64,000 bases of DNA, taken from the NCBI RefSeq assembly GCF_003955755.1, contig NZ_CP034465.1, forward strand, positions 186,001 through 250,000, in the 5' to 3' direction. The notes under the pieces were generated by a model. It was not told where the DNA came from and ran no database searches. It was given only the letters and a program-made list of their open reading frames with translations. This DNA comes from Jeotgalibaca ciconiae. Lineage in GTDB: Bacteria > Bacillota > Bacilli > Lactobacillales > Aerococcaceae. Both the position numbers and the translations under genes were made by a program. Position 1 is the stretch's first letter. Each line of letters begins with the position of its first letter. Shown here piece by piece: positions 8,210-16,992 of this stretch.

Positions 8210-9046
8210 ATGGAAGATCTTTTTCACATAGAGCATAGTAAACTAACAGACAGTGAACAACAAATAGTCGATTTTTTCAATAAAAACCAGCAAGTTGTTC
8301 CCTTTTTATCTATTAGTGAAATTAGCCATGCAATCGGTATAAGTAATTCAACACTGACTCGCTTTTCTAAAAAGATTGGCTTTAAAAATTTCAAAGAGTT
8401 AAAGCTATCTTTCATTAGTAAGGGAGAAGTTACTCCTTCGACTAAGTTGCAAAGCGCCTTGTACCTAGAAAAAACAGAAGAATTTCCCAATGTGATGATT
8501 TATCGAGACATTCAGCAACTACTTGAAACGATTGAGCATTTGGACGTTCAATCCTTTCAAGCTGCTGCAAAAGCAATCATAGAAAAAAAGCGTATTTTTG
8601 TATTCAGTAAAGGAGCTTCAAAATCTCTTGGTCATTTGCTTTATTTTCGTCTGAAGCGATTTGGGATTCAGATTCAACATATTTCGTCTAGCGGATCTGA
8701 AATTTTTGAAACCTTGCACACTCTGAATGAGGATGATTTACTTGTTCTCTTCTTCTTCGGTAAAGCCCCGAGAGAAACAAATATCATATTCGACTTTGCG
8801 CAAAAAGAAAAGATTGATGCTATTTGTTTTTCGGACCAGTTATATAAGTCCCCTGCTCAAACAGGAACTTATAATTTCTATGTATCTCGCGGCTTACCCA
8901 CTGAATATCACTCTTTAACCAGTGCGATTTCCTTTATTGATTCTTTAATTGTCGAAGTAAGCAGAATTGCGCCAAAAGAATATCACGAACAGCTACAAAA
9001 AATGCATTATTTGAAAGAAACTTACAAAAAAGATATTCCCCGTTGA
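8210..9046 (+). CDS. RpiR/MurR-family regulator (HTH + SIS)
   Basis: The N-terminal HTH_6 domain (about 1-75) contains LTDSEQQIVDFF and the helix-turn-helix SISEISHAIGISNSTLTRFSKKIGF. A SIS sugar-phosphate-binding domain follows (about 105-250, with IFVFSKGASKSLGHLL). RpiR proteins control sugar, amino-sugar or nucleoside use in response to a phosphosugar. The ATG at 8210 is preceded by GAAAGGAG. It stands alone between two terminators, so its targets may lie elsewhere. The stop codon falls at the apex of its own terminator hairpin. Confidence 0.88.
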   Translation: MEDLFHIEHSKLTDSEQQIVDFFNKNQQVVPFLSISEISHAIGISNSTLTRFSKKIGFKNFKELKLSFISKGEVTPSTKLQSALYLEKTEEFPNVMIYRDIQQLLETIEHLDVQSFQAAAKAIIEKKRIFVFSKGASKSLGHLLYFRLKRFGIQIQHISSSGSEIFETLHTLNEDDLLVLFFFGKAPRETNIIFDFAQKEKIDAICFSDQLYKSPAQTGTYNFYVSRGLPTEYHSLTSAISFIDSLIVEVSRIAPKEYHEQLQKMHYLKETYKKDIPR

Positions 9047-9067
9047 CAACGGGGAATATCTTTTTTT
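9032..9067 (+). terminator. Perfect intrinsic terminator overlapping the RpiR stop codon
   Basis: GATATTCCCCGTTG and CAACGGGGAATATC form a perfect 14-bp inverted repeat around one central base, followed by seven T. The TGA stop (9044-9046) sits at the apex. The T-tract leads straight into repeat copy 2. Confidence 0.92.
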
Positions 9068-9279
9068 ATAGACTAGGGGATTATAAATTCAGCCATCAAT
9101 GTCTAGCTCCCAAGTCCTGACCTAATGAAAAAAAGATAAATTTGCCCCATTGCGCGCTTCGCTGCTCGCTAACGCATATCATTCGACTAACCCGCTGAAG
9201 CGTGAAGTCTCCTGACAATTCAGGGTCAAATTTCCTATTTTTTCATAGGCCAAGGCGGACTTGTCCGCTTTTCTTATTC
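9067..9279 (+). repeat. 213-bp dispersed repeat, copy 2
   Basis: Same element as at 1164 and 21529, with A instead of G at 9087 and 9125. It starts in the T-tract of the RpiR terminator, and its last six bases (TTATTC) supply the TAA stop and last Glu codon of the convergent PHP gene. It therefore fills the whole gap between two convergent genes. Confidence 0.9.
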
Positions 9280-10059
9280 AATTATCAATTGCACATCATA
9301 ACTGCCGCCATGACTTTGTAGTTGTTTCAACGCTTTTTTCAACAAATTGGCGCCTTCTATCTTTTCTTTAATAGCTGGATCCACATATAATTGATAATTC
9401 CCTGCAAACAATTCTTGTCGAAATTCTTCAATTGTCGAAAATTCCTTTTCAAAATTATTGTATACAGATCCAAATTGCAGATATTGGTGGGTATCGCTCC
9501 CAGCCATTACTGGTTTTTGATATTGCTCAGCAATTTTTAAAATTCGATCAACATTTTCAGTTCCCATCAATCCGGTATCCTTACCATTTAAATCGAAGAA
9601 ATCATAATATTGAATCAATTCATCTGATAATTCTAGGTTATGAACTCCTTTGCGATAGACATGGGCTGCTCCAAAAAGAACATCATATTTTTTGATTAGT
9701 GGAAATAATTCTTTTGCCGGTAAAAATTCGTCTACGGGACTAATTGAAAGAATTTCATTTCGCAATGCTGTAATCGTATTATAGTTGCCGATAACTAAAT
9801 TATGTCCACCTTCCAGCATATCAATTTCTAAGCCAGGAAATACCCGAACTCCTTCCACCAAATATGTGTCTCCATCTTTTGGATATTGCTCATCGATGAA
9901 TTGATAAATTTTTTCAAATTCCTGTGTATTAAAGTGCTCGGTTAAACAAAGTGCGTCAATTCCACGTTTTTTTGCTTCTTGGTAAATACTTCTTGTATAT
10001 TGCTCTGAAAACGGTAAATATTTTGCTAGTTTCCCATGGGTATGTGTGTCGATTAACAA
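9274..10059 (-). CDS. PHP-domain metal-dependent hydrolase (histidinol-phosphatase-like)
   Basis: The 261-residue protein starts with the PHP metal motif DTHTHG (residues 4-9), followed by LTEHF, PGLEID, AAHVYR and GSDTHQ, the ordered metal ligands of PHP phosphoesterases. The start is TTG at 10059, nine bases after AAAGGAG; no better start exists. It is the last gene of an ECF transporter operon, 19 bases after the T component, so it may act on the imported or a related phosphorylated compound; that is inference. The stop codon lies inside repeat copy 2. Substrate unknown; true histidinol phosphatase is unlikely without his genes nearby. Confidence 0.8.
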   Translation of the reverse strand: MLIDTHTHGKLAKYLPFSEQYTRSIYQEAKKRGIDALCLTEHFNTQEFEKIYQFIDEQYPKDGDTYLVEGVRVFPGLEIDMLEGGHNLVIGNYNTITALRNEILSISPVDEFLPAKELFPLIKKYDVLFGAAHVYRKGVHNLELSDELIQYYDFFDLNGKDTGLMGTENVDRILKIAEQYQKPVMAGSDTHQYLQFGSVYNNFEKEFSTIEEFRQELFAGNYQLYVDPAIKEKIEGANLLKKALKQLQSHGGSYDVQLIIE

Positions 10060-10078
10060 TTAAACTACTCCTTTTTAT

Positions 10079-10900
10079 TTAAAAATATATGTTAGAAATT
10101 GCAATAACCGCTATAAAGTAGCTAAATGAAACGAGTAAAAATGCGCCATCTAGTTTTTGAAACGATAAATTATTCAACTTCATTTTTCGAACCTTTTCAT
10201 TTTCCAAAGCTTGATGAAATCCTTTGATTTCCAATGCTTCTACTGTTGTTCTACTTCTCTTAGCCATGTTCAACATTAATGGATAAAAAGCCTTCATCAT
10301 TATTTTTATTTGGTAGACAATATTTTGCCATTTTCCTTTTATTCCATCCATGCTCGGCCTGATTCCTCTGATTTTATAAGAAAGTAAAATGGATTGATAC
10401 TCTTCCATCAGAATCGGTAATATACGATATGCAAAAGAAATACTGAAAGAGAATTTTTCAGGTAAGCCAATTGCCATTAATCCATTTGCTAGTTTATCTG
10501 GATCCATGCCTGCAAATGCACAAATCGCTGCTAAAGATACAACTGCAATTTTAATAGTAAGTTTTAGTAATGGGTATAGACTCGACAGATCTCCACCAAA
10601 TAACATTGTAAAGATTAGTAGAAGACCCGTTTGTGAGAATATCCCTATACAAAATACGAATAGAATAAGCGGTACAGTATTCGCCAATTTGGTGATGATT
10701 GCTACAAAAACAAATAACGCTGTTAGAATAACGACATCTGAAATAAACCAAGGAATCAGTCCAAATACGACATACCAGATAAATAACGTTCTAGGATCAA
10801 GACGTGCAATAATTGTGTCACTATTGCCATAAGCATTTTTTAGAACTTGATCCTTGATTGTTGCCACACTTATTTTTTCCAAAAATTTACTATTTTCCAA
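10079..10900 (-). CDS. ECF transporter transmembrane T component
   Basis: A 273-residue CbiQ/EcfT-family protein with several membrane segments (about 45-135 and the C-terminus at about 250-270). Its cytoplasmic coupling region holds AKRSRTTVEALEIKGF, a form of the Ala-Arg-Ser coupling motif that docks on the ATPases. It overlaps the ATPase gene by 11 bases and belongs with the ATPase and S component upstream as one dedicated (group I) ECF transporter. Confidence 0.88.
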   Translation of the reverse strand: MENSKFLEKISVATIKDQVLKNAYGNSDTIIARLDPRTLFIWYVVFGLIPWFISDVVILTALFVFVAIITKLANTVPLILFVFCIGIFSQTGLLLIFTMLFGGDLSSLYPLLKLTIKIAVVSLAAICAFAGMDPDKLANGLMAIGLPEKFSFSISFAYRILPILMEEYQSILLSYKIRGIRPSMDGIKGKWQNIVYQIKIMMKAFYPLMLNMAKRSRTTVEALEIKGFHQALENEKVRKMKLNNLSFQKLDGAFLLVSFSYFIAVIAISNIYF

Positions 10901-12605
10901 TATTCATTCCCTCCATTTCCAGATTCTGAATGAATTCCCCTACACTATAACTGATTTCTTGATTTAAACATTTACTTAACTCTACAATATCAGGAACTTC
11001 AACTCCCGCTTGAGTTAATAACTCTTGATTACGGAAAATTTCTTCTCTCGTCCCGTCTCCGATTATCCTTCCATGATGCATAACAATCACGCGACTTGCC
11101 CATTCTGATACTAATTGCATATCATGGGTAGCAATCACAACTGTTTTGATCGAACTCGATAATTCTTGCAAGGTAGAGGTTATTCGTTTGCGTGTTGCCA
11201 TATCAAGGCTCGCAGTTGGCTCGTCTAATAGTAGACAGATAGGCGAAAGAGATATGCCGATTGCTAGTGATGCTCGCCTCATTTGACCACCGCTTAACAA
11301 ACGACCGTCTCGTTCGCGTATTTCCAACAAATCAAACTGCTCTAATAATTGTTCTGTTTTTTCACGATAGTTTTTCATCCCACGAGCTTTCAAAGAGAAA
11401 GCAATATCTTTTTCGATTGAATCTTCAATAAACATATTTTCTGCATTTTGATAAACGTAGCCGATTTTATCAGATATCTGTTCTGTTTTCATTTTAACTG
11501 TATCTTGGTTTTCTAATAGAATCTGGCCTTTTTTCGGCTTTAGCAGTCCAACTAATAATTTCATCAAGCTGGATTTACCTGCACCGTTATTCCCTATGAT
11601 TGCAATCCGTTCTCCTTCGTGAATTGTCAGATTTAAATGATCAAGAACAACAAGTGGCTCTTGATCGATCCTAGAATATTCAAGAACAAGGTTTTCCATT
11701 TTAATCAAAACTTCTTGTTGTTTCGACTGCTGAAATTGTTGATATTCAACGACTGAGGGGATTGATTGAGTCGCAATGGTATTTTGCATAAAAGGGATTG
11801 CTTCTTTCATATTAATTGGCAGACGTTTCTGCTTACTATATCCTCGTTTGGTTAATTCATGTCCTAGTAAGGTAACTTGTGGAGGAAAGACACCTCCTTC
11901 TGTTAATTCTTCTACTTTTTGCAATGCTTCTTCAACCGGTAAAAACCAATTAATTTTTTGTTCTTTCATAAAAAGAACATGATTGCAGTATTTACCGATA
12001 TATTCTGCATTGTGTTCTATCACGATAATTGTTTTATTTAACTCACGATTTAAATATGCTAGATTTTCATAGATTCTTTTTGCATGATAGGGATCCAACT
12101 GAGCAATCGGTTCATCCAACACAATAATATCCGGTGACATCACTAAGATTCCTGCCAAAGCAAGTAAATGTTTTTGGCCGCCAGATAACTGCCAAACATA
12201 TTCATTCGCTAAATGCGCTAAATCGAATGTCGCTAAAACGTCCATGGTGATTTCGATGTAGTTTTCTTCCCCTTCGTTTAATAATCCATAGGACGCATCA
12301 TCCAATACTCTTGGACGAAGGATTTGGTTCTCAAAATCTTGATAAACATAGCCAATCGTATGGGCTAATTTAGCAGGGCTTTGATCACGTATTTTCTTAT
12401 CTTTAATAATGATATCTCCTGATAAGTCACCATCAATAAATTGTGGGATAATCCCATTTAATAGCTTACAAAAAGTTGATTTTCCCGCACCATTATCTCC
12501 GACTACAGCTACAAATGCTCCAGCAGGGATCGATACAGAAAGATTATCGAGAATATTTTTTTCTGTATCGGCATAGCTAAAACTAACATTTTTTAATTGA
12601 ATCAT
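10890..12605 (-). CDS. ECF transporter fused dual ATPase (EcfA-EcfA', YkoD-like)
   Basis: Two ABC ATPase domains are fused in 571 residues. The first (about 1-230) has Walker A GDNGAGKST, signature LSGGQKH and Walker B IIVLDEP. The second (about 300-540) has GNNGAGKSS, LSGGQMRR and CLLLDEP. Both look competent. It is preceded by the S component with one base between the genes and overlaps the T-component gene, so the complex is S + dual A + T, as in YkoEDC-type transporters. Located on the cytoplasmic face of the membrane. Substrate not deducible. Confidence 0.9.
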   Translation of the reverse strand: MIQLKNVSFSYADTEKNILDNLSVSIPAGAFVAVVGDNGAGKSTFCKLLNGIIPQFIDGDLSGDIIIKDKKIRDQSPAKLAHTIGYVYQDFENQILRPRVLDDASYGLLNEGEENYIEITMDVLATFDLAHLANEYVWQLSGGQKHLLALAGILVMSPDIIVLDEPIAQLDPYHAKRIYENLAYLNRELNKTIIVIEHNAEYIGKYCNHVLFMKEQKINWFLPVEEALQKVEELTEGGVFPPQVTLLGHELTKRGYSKQKRLPINMKEAIPFMQNTIATQSIPSVVEYQQFQQSKQQEVLIKMENLVLEYSRIDQEPLVVLDHLNLTIHEGERIAIIGNNGAGKSSLMKLLVGLLKPKKGQILLENQDTVKMKTEQISDKIGYVYQNAENMFIEDSIEKDIAFSLKARGMKNYREKTEQLLEQFDLLEIRERDGRLLSGGQMRRASLAIGISLSPICLLLDEPTASLDMATRKRITSTLQELSSSIKTVVIATHDMQLVSEWASRVIVMHHGRIIGDGTREEIFRNQELLTQAGVEVPDIVELSKCLNQEISYSVGEFIQNLEMEGMNIGK

Positions 12606-12606
12606 T

Positions 12607-13470
12607 TTAGTTTAATTCCTTTTCCCTATTTATATTCATTTTTGCTTTCAAATGGCTGAAAAGAAAGAGAATAAATACAATACCTATTACTGCCGCTACC
12701 GCGATAGCAGCAGGGCTTTCTGCCCAAGTCGCTTCAAATTCAATACCATTAAATCCAATTGTCGATAGCAATTCAGCCGCTATAGCAGCGAGCAAAAGAA
12801 GTAAACCGATAAGAGCGAATTTACCATTCAATACTTCGCCCATAGATGGCCGTAATTGTGGCGTTCTTTTTTTGATTCCTAAAAGCGGTTCGATCTTTCC
12901 ATATAAACGTGGTACTAAATACATCGTTGGTAACATACAAAATAAAATTCCTGAAAATAAAATGTCATTGATTACTGCAAAACCTTCTACAAAAAGGACA
13001 GATTCTGGAAGACCTGCCACTGCTTCAAATTCCTCTACAGCGAAAACAACCTTTAGAACATCTACTACTCCACCTAATGTTTGGTGAATGGCGATTCCAG
13101 TGATAGAGGCAATCGCAACTTGCTTTTTATTTAGCGGATCTTTCACCATCATACCTGCCACATAAATCCCTAATGAAAATAAAATGAACTTCTCAATCTC
13201 TCCAATACCACCGAACTGACCCAGCATAATTTCACTAAAGATAACTTCTCCAGTTGCTGCACCTACTGCAGCTGATAATGGATCGAATAGAATTGCTAAT
13301 GTTAACGGGATAAATGCTAAATACTCTACTGAAAACTCGATTACCCCAAGGTTGATTGATGGAATTAATTCTGAGAAAAGTGTTGCTAAACCATATAGAG
13401 ACATTGAAAGAACAAATACCATCATTTTTTTAGATTGACTAAGTTGATATACTTCTTTTGTTTTTGCCAC
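12607..13470 (-). CDS. ECF transporter substrate-binding S component
   Basis: A hydrophobic protein with about seven to eight membrane segments, including FIPLTLAILFDPLSAAVGAATGE, the type of membrane turn seen in ECF S components. The frame is open up to a GTG at 13587, but a near-perfect AAGGAGGG lies just before GTG 13470 (start of VAKTKEVYQ), so I take that start, giving 287 residues; the extra 39 residues would be soluble and low in conservation signals. First gene of the S-A-T-PHP operon. The vitamin or metabolite is unknown; no known riboswitch was recognised in the leader. Confidence 0.75.
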   Translation of the reverse strand: MAKTKEVYQLSQSKKMMVFVLSMSLYGLATLFSELIPSINLGVIEFSVEYLAFIPLTLAILFDPLSAAVGAATGEVIFSEIMLGQFGGIGEIEKFILFSLGIYVAGMMVKDPLNKKQVAIASITGIAIHQTLGGVVDVLKVVFAVEEFEAVAGLPESVLFVEGFAVINDILFSGILFCMLPTMYLVPRLYGKIEPLLGIKKRTPQLRPSMGEVLNGKFALIGLLLLLAAIAAELLSTIGFNGIEFEATWAESPAAIAVAAVIGIVFILFLFSHLKAKMNINREKELN

Positions 13471-13596
13471 GATAATTCCCTCCTTTTTAATATCTTCATC
13501 ATACGGAATGAATGTTAATACTTGATTTATTTCTTGTGAAAATGATGTAAATTTTTCTTTTTGTTTTTTATGAAAATAAATTTTCACACATCCCCT

Positions 13597-13625
13597 TTTA
13601 TTGGATTTTTATATTCTTTTGTCAA
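13597..13625 (-). promoter_or_regulatory. Candidate promoter of the ECF operon
   Basis: On the minus strand TTGACA (13620-13625) is followed after 17 bases by AATAAA (13597-13602), a weak -10. It would give a leader of about 120 bases before GTG 13470. I searched that leader by eye for TPP, preQ1 and FMN-type motifs and saw none. Confidence 0.35.
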
Positions 13626-13791
13626 AACACTTTACATTTCTGAAAATAAAGAGTATAGTAAGTCTTGTAGTAAATTTGTTAACAAAATTAATCGGTAGTT
13701 TTATTCATCATTTGTTTAAATTCCCTTTTTATTTTTACAACGAACTATATTGCAAATAAAAAGTGCGCAAAGCACATGGAGGAATTTATTT

Positions 13792-13992
13792 ATGAATAAA
13801 GGTACAGTTAAATGGTTTAATGCAGACAAAGGTTTTGGTTTTATCGAGCGTGAAGGCGAAGAAGATTTATTCGCACACTTCTCAGCTATCCAAACTGACG
13901 GATTCAAAACATTAGAAGAAGGCGAAGTTGTTTCTTTCGATGTTGAAGAAGGTAACCGTGGTCTTCAAGCAGTAAACATTACTAAAGGCTAA
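13792..13992 (+). CDS. csp: Cold-shock protein (CspA family)
   Basis: A 66-residue single cold-shock domain: [16 protein letters not shown] includes RNP1 (KGFGFIE) and DLFAHFS is RNP2. It binds single-stranded nucleic acid in the cytosol and acts as an RNA chaperone. The frame extends upstream, but ATG 13792 is preceded by ATGGAGG and matches the family N-terminus (MNKGTVKWF). The A/T-rich leader of over 100 bases is typical of cold-shock genes. It stands alone with a strong terminator behind it. Confidence 0.95.
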   Translation: MNKGTVKWFNADKGFGFIEREGEEDLFAHFSAIQTDGFKTLEEGEVVSFDVEEGNRGLQAVNITKG

Positions 13993-14007
13993 TCTTAAAT
14001 TAAAAAT

Positions 14008-14050
14008 AACCTCCCAAAGTTAGATGAAAATCTAATTTTGGGAGGTTTTT
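14008..14050 (+). terminator. Strong intrinsic terminator after csp
   Basis: AACCTCCCAAAGTTAGAT pairs with ATCTAATTTTGGGAGGTT (one mismatch) around a GAAA loop, then TTT. Stem about 18 bp. Confidence 0.9.
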
Positions 14051-14052
14051 CT

Positions 14053-14235
14053 TTATTCTTCATAAATAAAAACTTCTTCAATCGTTAAATCAAAATATTT
14101 TGCAATTTTAAAAGCTAAAACAATTGATGGATTATATCTACCATTCTCTAAAGAACTGATGGTCTGTCTTGAAACTCCTATAAAAATGGAACATATCCCC
14201 GTCAAAATGATTTCAAAAGATATTTTGTCAAAACC
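14053..14235 (-). pseudogene. Remnant of a small XRE-type regulator
   Basis: The minus-strand frame ending in TAA at 14053 encodes GVSRQTISSLENGRYNPS followed by IVLAFKIAKYFDLTIEEVFIYEE, a clear match to the second half of the roughly 66-residue Cro/CI-like regulators (YgzD type), including the recognition helix RQTISSLENG. Upstream of it the frame (about 20 codons) no longer resembles the expected first helices and no usable start codon with a ribosome site is present. I therefore call it a decayed gene. It is absent from ordinary ORF lists because of its size. Confidence 0.7.
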
Positions 14236-14342
14236 CTATCTACTTTCCCTTACATAATTCTATTCGATAAGTAAAATACTTGACAAGTTTCCTTTACGTC
14301 ATGCTTTTTGATACAATAGAAAAAAAGAAGGAGTGATTCTTC

Positions 14343-14819
14343 ATGATTAGTGAAAAAGATTTAGAATTTTTACAACGTTGTATCCATCTTGCTCGAGTTG
14401 CGTTGGAAGAAGGTGACGAGCCATTTGGTTCTGTTCTCGTTTCTGAAACTGGTGAGATATTATTTGAAGATTATAATCATGTTTCCGGCGGGGATCATAC
14501 CCAGCACCCTGAATTTGCTATTGCGCGATGGGCCGCAAATCATTTATCGATTGAAGAACGAGAAAAAGCAACTGTTTATACGTCGGGTGAACATTGTCCA
14601 ATGTGTGCTGCTGCTCACGGTTGGGTTAGGCTGGGACGCATAGTGTATGCTAGTTCTTCTGAACAGCTAGTACAGTGGACTAAAGAAATGGGCCTAGAAC
14701 CATCTCGTGTTAAAAATCTTCCTATACAACATGTAATCCGAGATACGATAGTCGATGGCCCTGTTCCCGAACTGGCAGAGCAAGTACGGCTTCTTCACTA
14801 CTTAAAGAACCATACGTAG
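14343..14819 (+). CDS. Nucleoside/guanine deaminase-family protein
   Basis: A 158-residue zinc-dependent deaminase of the CDA superfamily: zinc-ligand and proton-shuttle motif HPEFA (about residues 58-62), then the cysteine pair in GEHCPMCAAAH. The C-terminal third lacks features of tRNA-specific TadA, so a free-base or nucleoside substrate (guanine, adenosine or similar) is more likely. AGAAGGAG precedes the ATG. Single gene, followed by a bidirectional terminator. Zinc deaminase is certain; the exact substrate is not. Confidence 0.82.
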   Translation: MISEKDLEFLQRCIHLARVALEEGDEPFGSVLVSETGEILFEDYNHVSGGDHTQHPEFAIARWAANHLSIEEREKATVYTSGEHCPMCAAAHGWVRLGRIVYASSSEQLVQWTKEMGLEPSRVKNLPIQHVIRDTIVDGPVPELAEQVRLLHYLKNHT

Positions 14820-14931
14820 TTGAAATCCATAAAAATTCTCCTAAAAGAGTTTGTGACTTTTATTTTTTATCTCTTTTTCCTTCTATATTATACTAAAAAC
14901 TGAACAAAGGATTATGCTTCTTGTAAGCAGA

Positions 14932-14975
14932 AAAAAGCAAAAGGTTTGGAGATAAAATCCACCCTCTTGCTTTTT
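14932..14975. terminator. Bidirectional terminator hairpin
   Basis: AAAAAGCAAAAGG (14932-14944) pairs with CCTCTTGCTTTTT (14963-14975) with one mismatch; A- and T-tracts flank it on both sides. It separates the deaminase gene from the leftward genes. Confidence 0.75.
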
Positions 14976-14981
14976 GGCATT

Positions 14982-15053
14982 CTACTTTTTTGCTTGTTCA
15001 TTGGCTAATTGCCGTACTTGTCTCAAGATAAAATCTTTGTCCTCTACAACCAT
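14982..15053 (-). pseudogene. Short remnant resembling a DUF6483-type protein N-terminus
   Basis: The minus strand encodes MVVEDKDFILRQVRQLANEQ and three more residues before a stop. The pattern (acidic, KDF-LRQ-RQLA) resembles the N-terminus of Firmicute DUF6483 proteins, of which the rest is missing. It may be a truncated gene or chance. The surrounding 14820-15123 stretch holds nothing else apart from the terminator. Confidence 0.35.
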
Positions 15054-15123
15054 TTTATCGACCTTTTCTTGAATATTCTATTGACACTAAGAAGAACCAC
15101 CTTTTTATTAATCACACTTCTCA

Positions 15124-15534
15124 TTATTCTACATCAAATTGTACGGTTCCTCTTTCAGAATGAAAGGATGTTTTCACAAAATAATTAACTTCTAGATATT
15201 CATTCTTCTTTACTATATTCAATACAATTTTTTTTACTGTTTGATTTACATCTATATACCCAAAAATTATTTTCTCAGAATCATTTATTTCTAGTATTAA
15301 TTCTGATTCACCACCATTAGGAAGCTGTTTTATTCTTTGTTGATCATCTTTTACCTGAGCATTCTCATAAAGGTTTATTTCATTATCTAAAAAACTTTGT
15401 TTAATAGAAATATTACTTTCATAAATATCGTCACTCTTTATAACAATGATAGCTTCTCTATATTGAAAAAAGAAAAGATACCCCATCACTGCTAAGACCG
15501 CAATTAGCATTATCATACTTATTTTCTTTAACAT
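15124..15534 (-). CDS. Membrane-anchored extracytoplasmic hypothetical protein
   Basis: I do not recognise this 136-residue protein. Residues 1-25 form one hydrophobic segment (ISMIMLIAVLAVMGYLFFF) after two lysines, so the rest, rich in strands and charged residues, should lie outside the membrane. No lipobox cysteine is present. It is isolated: minus strand, no operon partner, base composition more A/T-rich than the neighbours. Either a small surface protein or a recently acquired gene. Confidence 0.6.
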   Translation of the reverse strand: MLKKISMIMLIAVLAVMGYLFFFQYREAIIVIKSDDIYESNISIKQSFLDNEINLYENAQVKDDQQRIKQLPNGGESELILEINDSEKIIFGYIDVNQTVKKIVLNIVKKNEYLEVNYFVKTSFHSERGTVQFDVE

Positions 15535-15668
15535 CCCTGACTCACTCTTCTTTCAATGGATTTTAAAATTATTGCGTTAATTATTCGAGTTTTTTTACTT
15601 AGTTTTATTATAACTATAAAAATCACATAAAGTGAGCGGTTAATAAGCCATCGTCCAAAAAATAAAAT

Positions 15669-15705
15669 CTCCCAAAATTGGCGCATATAGTTCCAATTTT
15701 GAGAG
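15669..15705 (-). terminator. Intrinsic terminator after the M20 peptidase gene
   Basis: On the minus strand CTCTCAAAATTGGA (15692-15705) pairs with CCAATTTTGGGAG (15669-15681) and is followed by ATTTTATTTTTT. Confidence 0.75.
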
Positions 15706-15759
15706 TTATCAATTTAATCAATGTTAGTATTAAACTAAATCATAGCTTTTTGCAGCTCT

Positions 15760-16965
15760 TTAATCAGTAACATCCTCATTTTGTGCTTGAATATTTTGTG
15801 CATGTTCTTTCTTAATTGTTTCCAAAAGTTCTTTGTCTACAATCAAATCATATGCGGTTCTTGCTAATACTTTTGCACCGAGTACGATTGAATCAAGCCC
15901 TTTCTCGCTTCTTGCAGCTTCTTTGAATTCGATACTGTGACCCGCAATGTAGCTATCTGAAATGCTGATATGCGGTTGAATAGTCGGTATAACTTGGCTC
16001 ACATTTCCAACGTCCGTTGAACCGCCACCTTTTGCAGGTATTTCTTGTGTAATTTTTTCCCCATATTCAACAAGATGTTTTTCATAAATCGCATCAAAAC
16101 TTGGTGTCATAATTGTGTTATCAACGCTGTTTTGGAAAAGACCAAATTTATAAGTTGCGCCCGTTGAAAGTGCAGCCGCTTTGACAATATTCTCAAATTT
16201 TTGATAAACATCATTCAGGGTTGTACGTGTTGCAGCTCTTAAATAGAAACGAGCGCTTGCATGCTCAGGAACCACATTTGCTACATCGCCTCCGTGTGTA
16301 ATCACACCGTGGATACGAACGTCGTCTGTTAAGTGCTGGCGCAAAGCATTCACTGCATTATATACAAAAATCACTGAATCCAAAGCATTGATTCCTTTTT
16401 CAGGAGCTCCAGATGCATGTGAGGCTCTGCCAAAAAATTCAACATCAACAGGGTCATTGGCAAGTGATGGTCCTGTTAGTCCGTGCCCATAACCAGGATG
16501 AACACATAAGGCTGCATCCACATCATCCAAAAAGCCCTCTCTTACAAAACTTCCTTTCGCACTACCATTTTCTCCGCCCTCTTCACCAGGCGTTCCGTAT
16601 ACCCGAACTTCCCCGCCAATCTCGTCAATCACACTCTTTAGTGCTACGGCTGCTAACGAGGATGTTGTTCCAAAAATATTATGTCCGCATGCATGGCCGA
16701 TACCAGGTAACGCATCATATTCTGCTAAAAACGTAATGGTTGGCCCTGGTTTCTCACTTTTATAACGAGCATCGAAACCAGTACGGTGGCCCGCCACATC
16801 TAGTTTAACTTCAAAACCTTCTTCATGCAGTTTATTCGCAAGCGTTTCACTAGCAAAAAATTCATAGTTACTAACTTCAGGTTTATCATGAATCGCCAAT
16901 GCAATTCCTTTATAATCTTCCGAACGTTTTTCTATATTATTTTCAATGATTTCACGATGACTCAT
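15760..16965 (-). CDS. M20-family amidohydrolase/peptidase under T-box control
   Basis: A 401-residue M20D zinc enzyme (AbgB/N-acyl-amino-acid amidohydrolase type). Metal-site motifs: GHACGHN (about residue 92), GTPGEEGGENG (catalytic Glu pair), CVHPGYGH, and a C-terminal GGGSTDVG/GHS region. It hydrolyses N-acyl or peptide bonds in the cytosol to free an amino acid. ATG 16965 is preceded by AAAGGGGAG. A complete T-box leader with a consensus promoter precedes it, so it is induced when one tRNA is uncharged; specifier and discriminator base suggest methionine. That fits a role in releasing methionine from a conjugate, which is inference. Confidence 0.9.
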   Translation of the reverse strand: MSHREIIENNIEKRSEDYKGIALAIHDKPEVSNYEFFASETLANKLHEEGFEVKLDVAGHRTGFDARYKSEKPGPTITFLAEYDALPGIGHACGHNIFGTTSSLAAVALKSVIDEIGGEVRVYGTPGEEGGENGSAKGSFVREGFLDDVDAALCVHPGYGHGLTGPSLANDPVDVEFFGRASHASGAPEKGINALDSVIFVYNAVNALRQHLTDDVRIHGVITHGGDVANVVPEHASARFYLRAATRTTLNDVYQKFENIVKAAALSTGATYKFGLFQNSVDNTIMTPSFDAIYEKHLVEYGEKITQEIPAKGGGSTDVGNVSQVIPTIQPHISISDSYIAGHSIEFKEAARSEKGLDSIVLGAKVLARTAYDLIVDKELLETIKKEHAQNIQAQNEDVTD

Positions 16966-16992
16966 ATTTTTCTCCCCTTTTCTTTATAAAAC

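Noticed and set aside
12872-13087. Rightward open frame opposite the ECF S gene, and similar antisense frames elsewhere (e.g. 53629-54090, 56323-56610)
   Set aside because: They lie wholly inside conserved genes on the other strand, lack ribosome sites, and have compositions typical of antisense frames.
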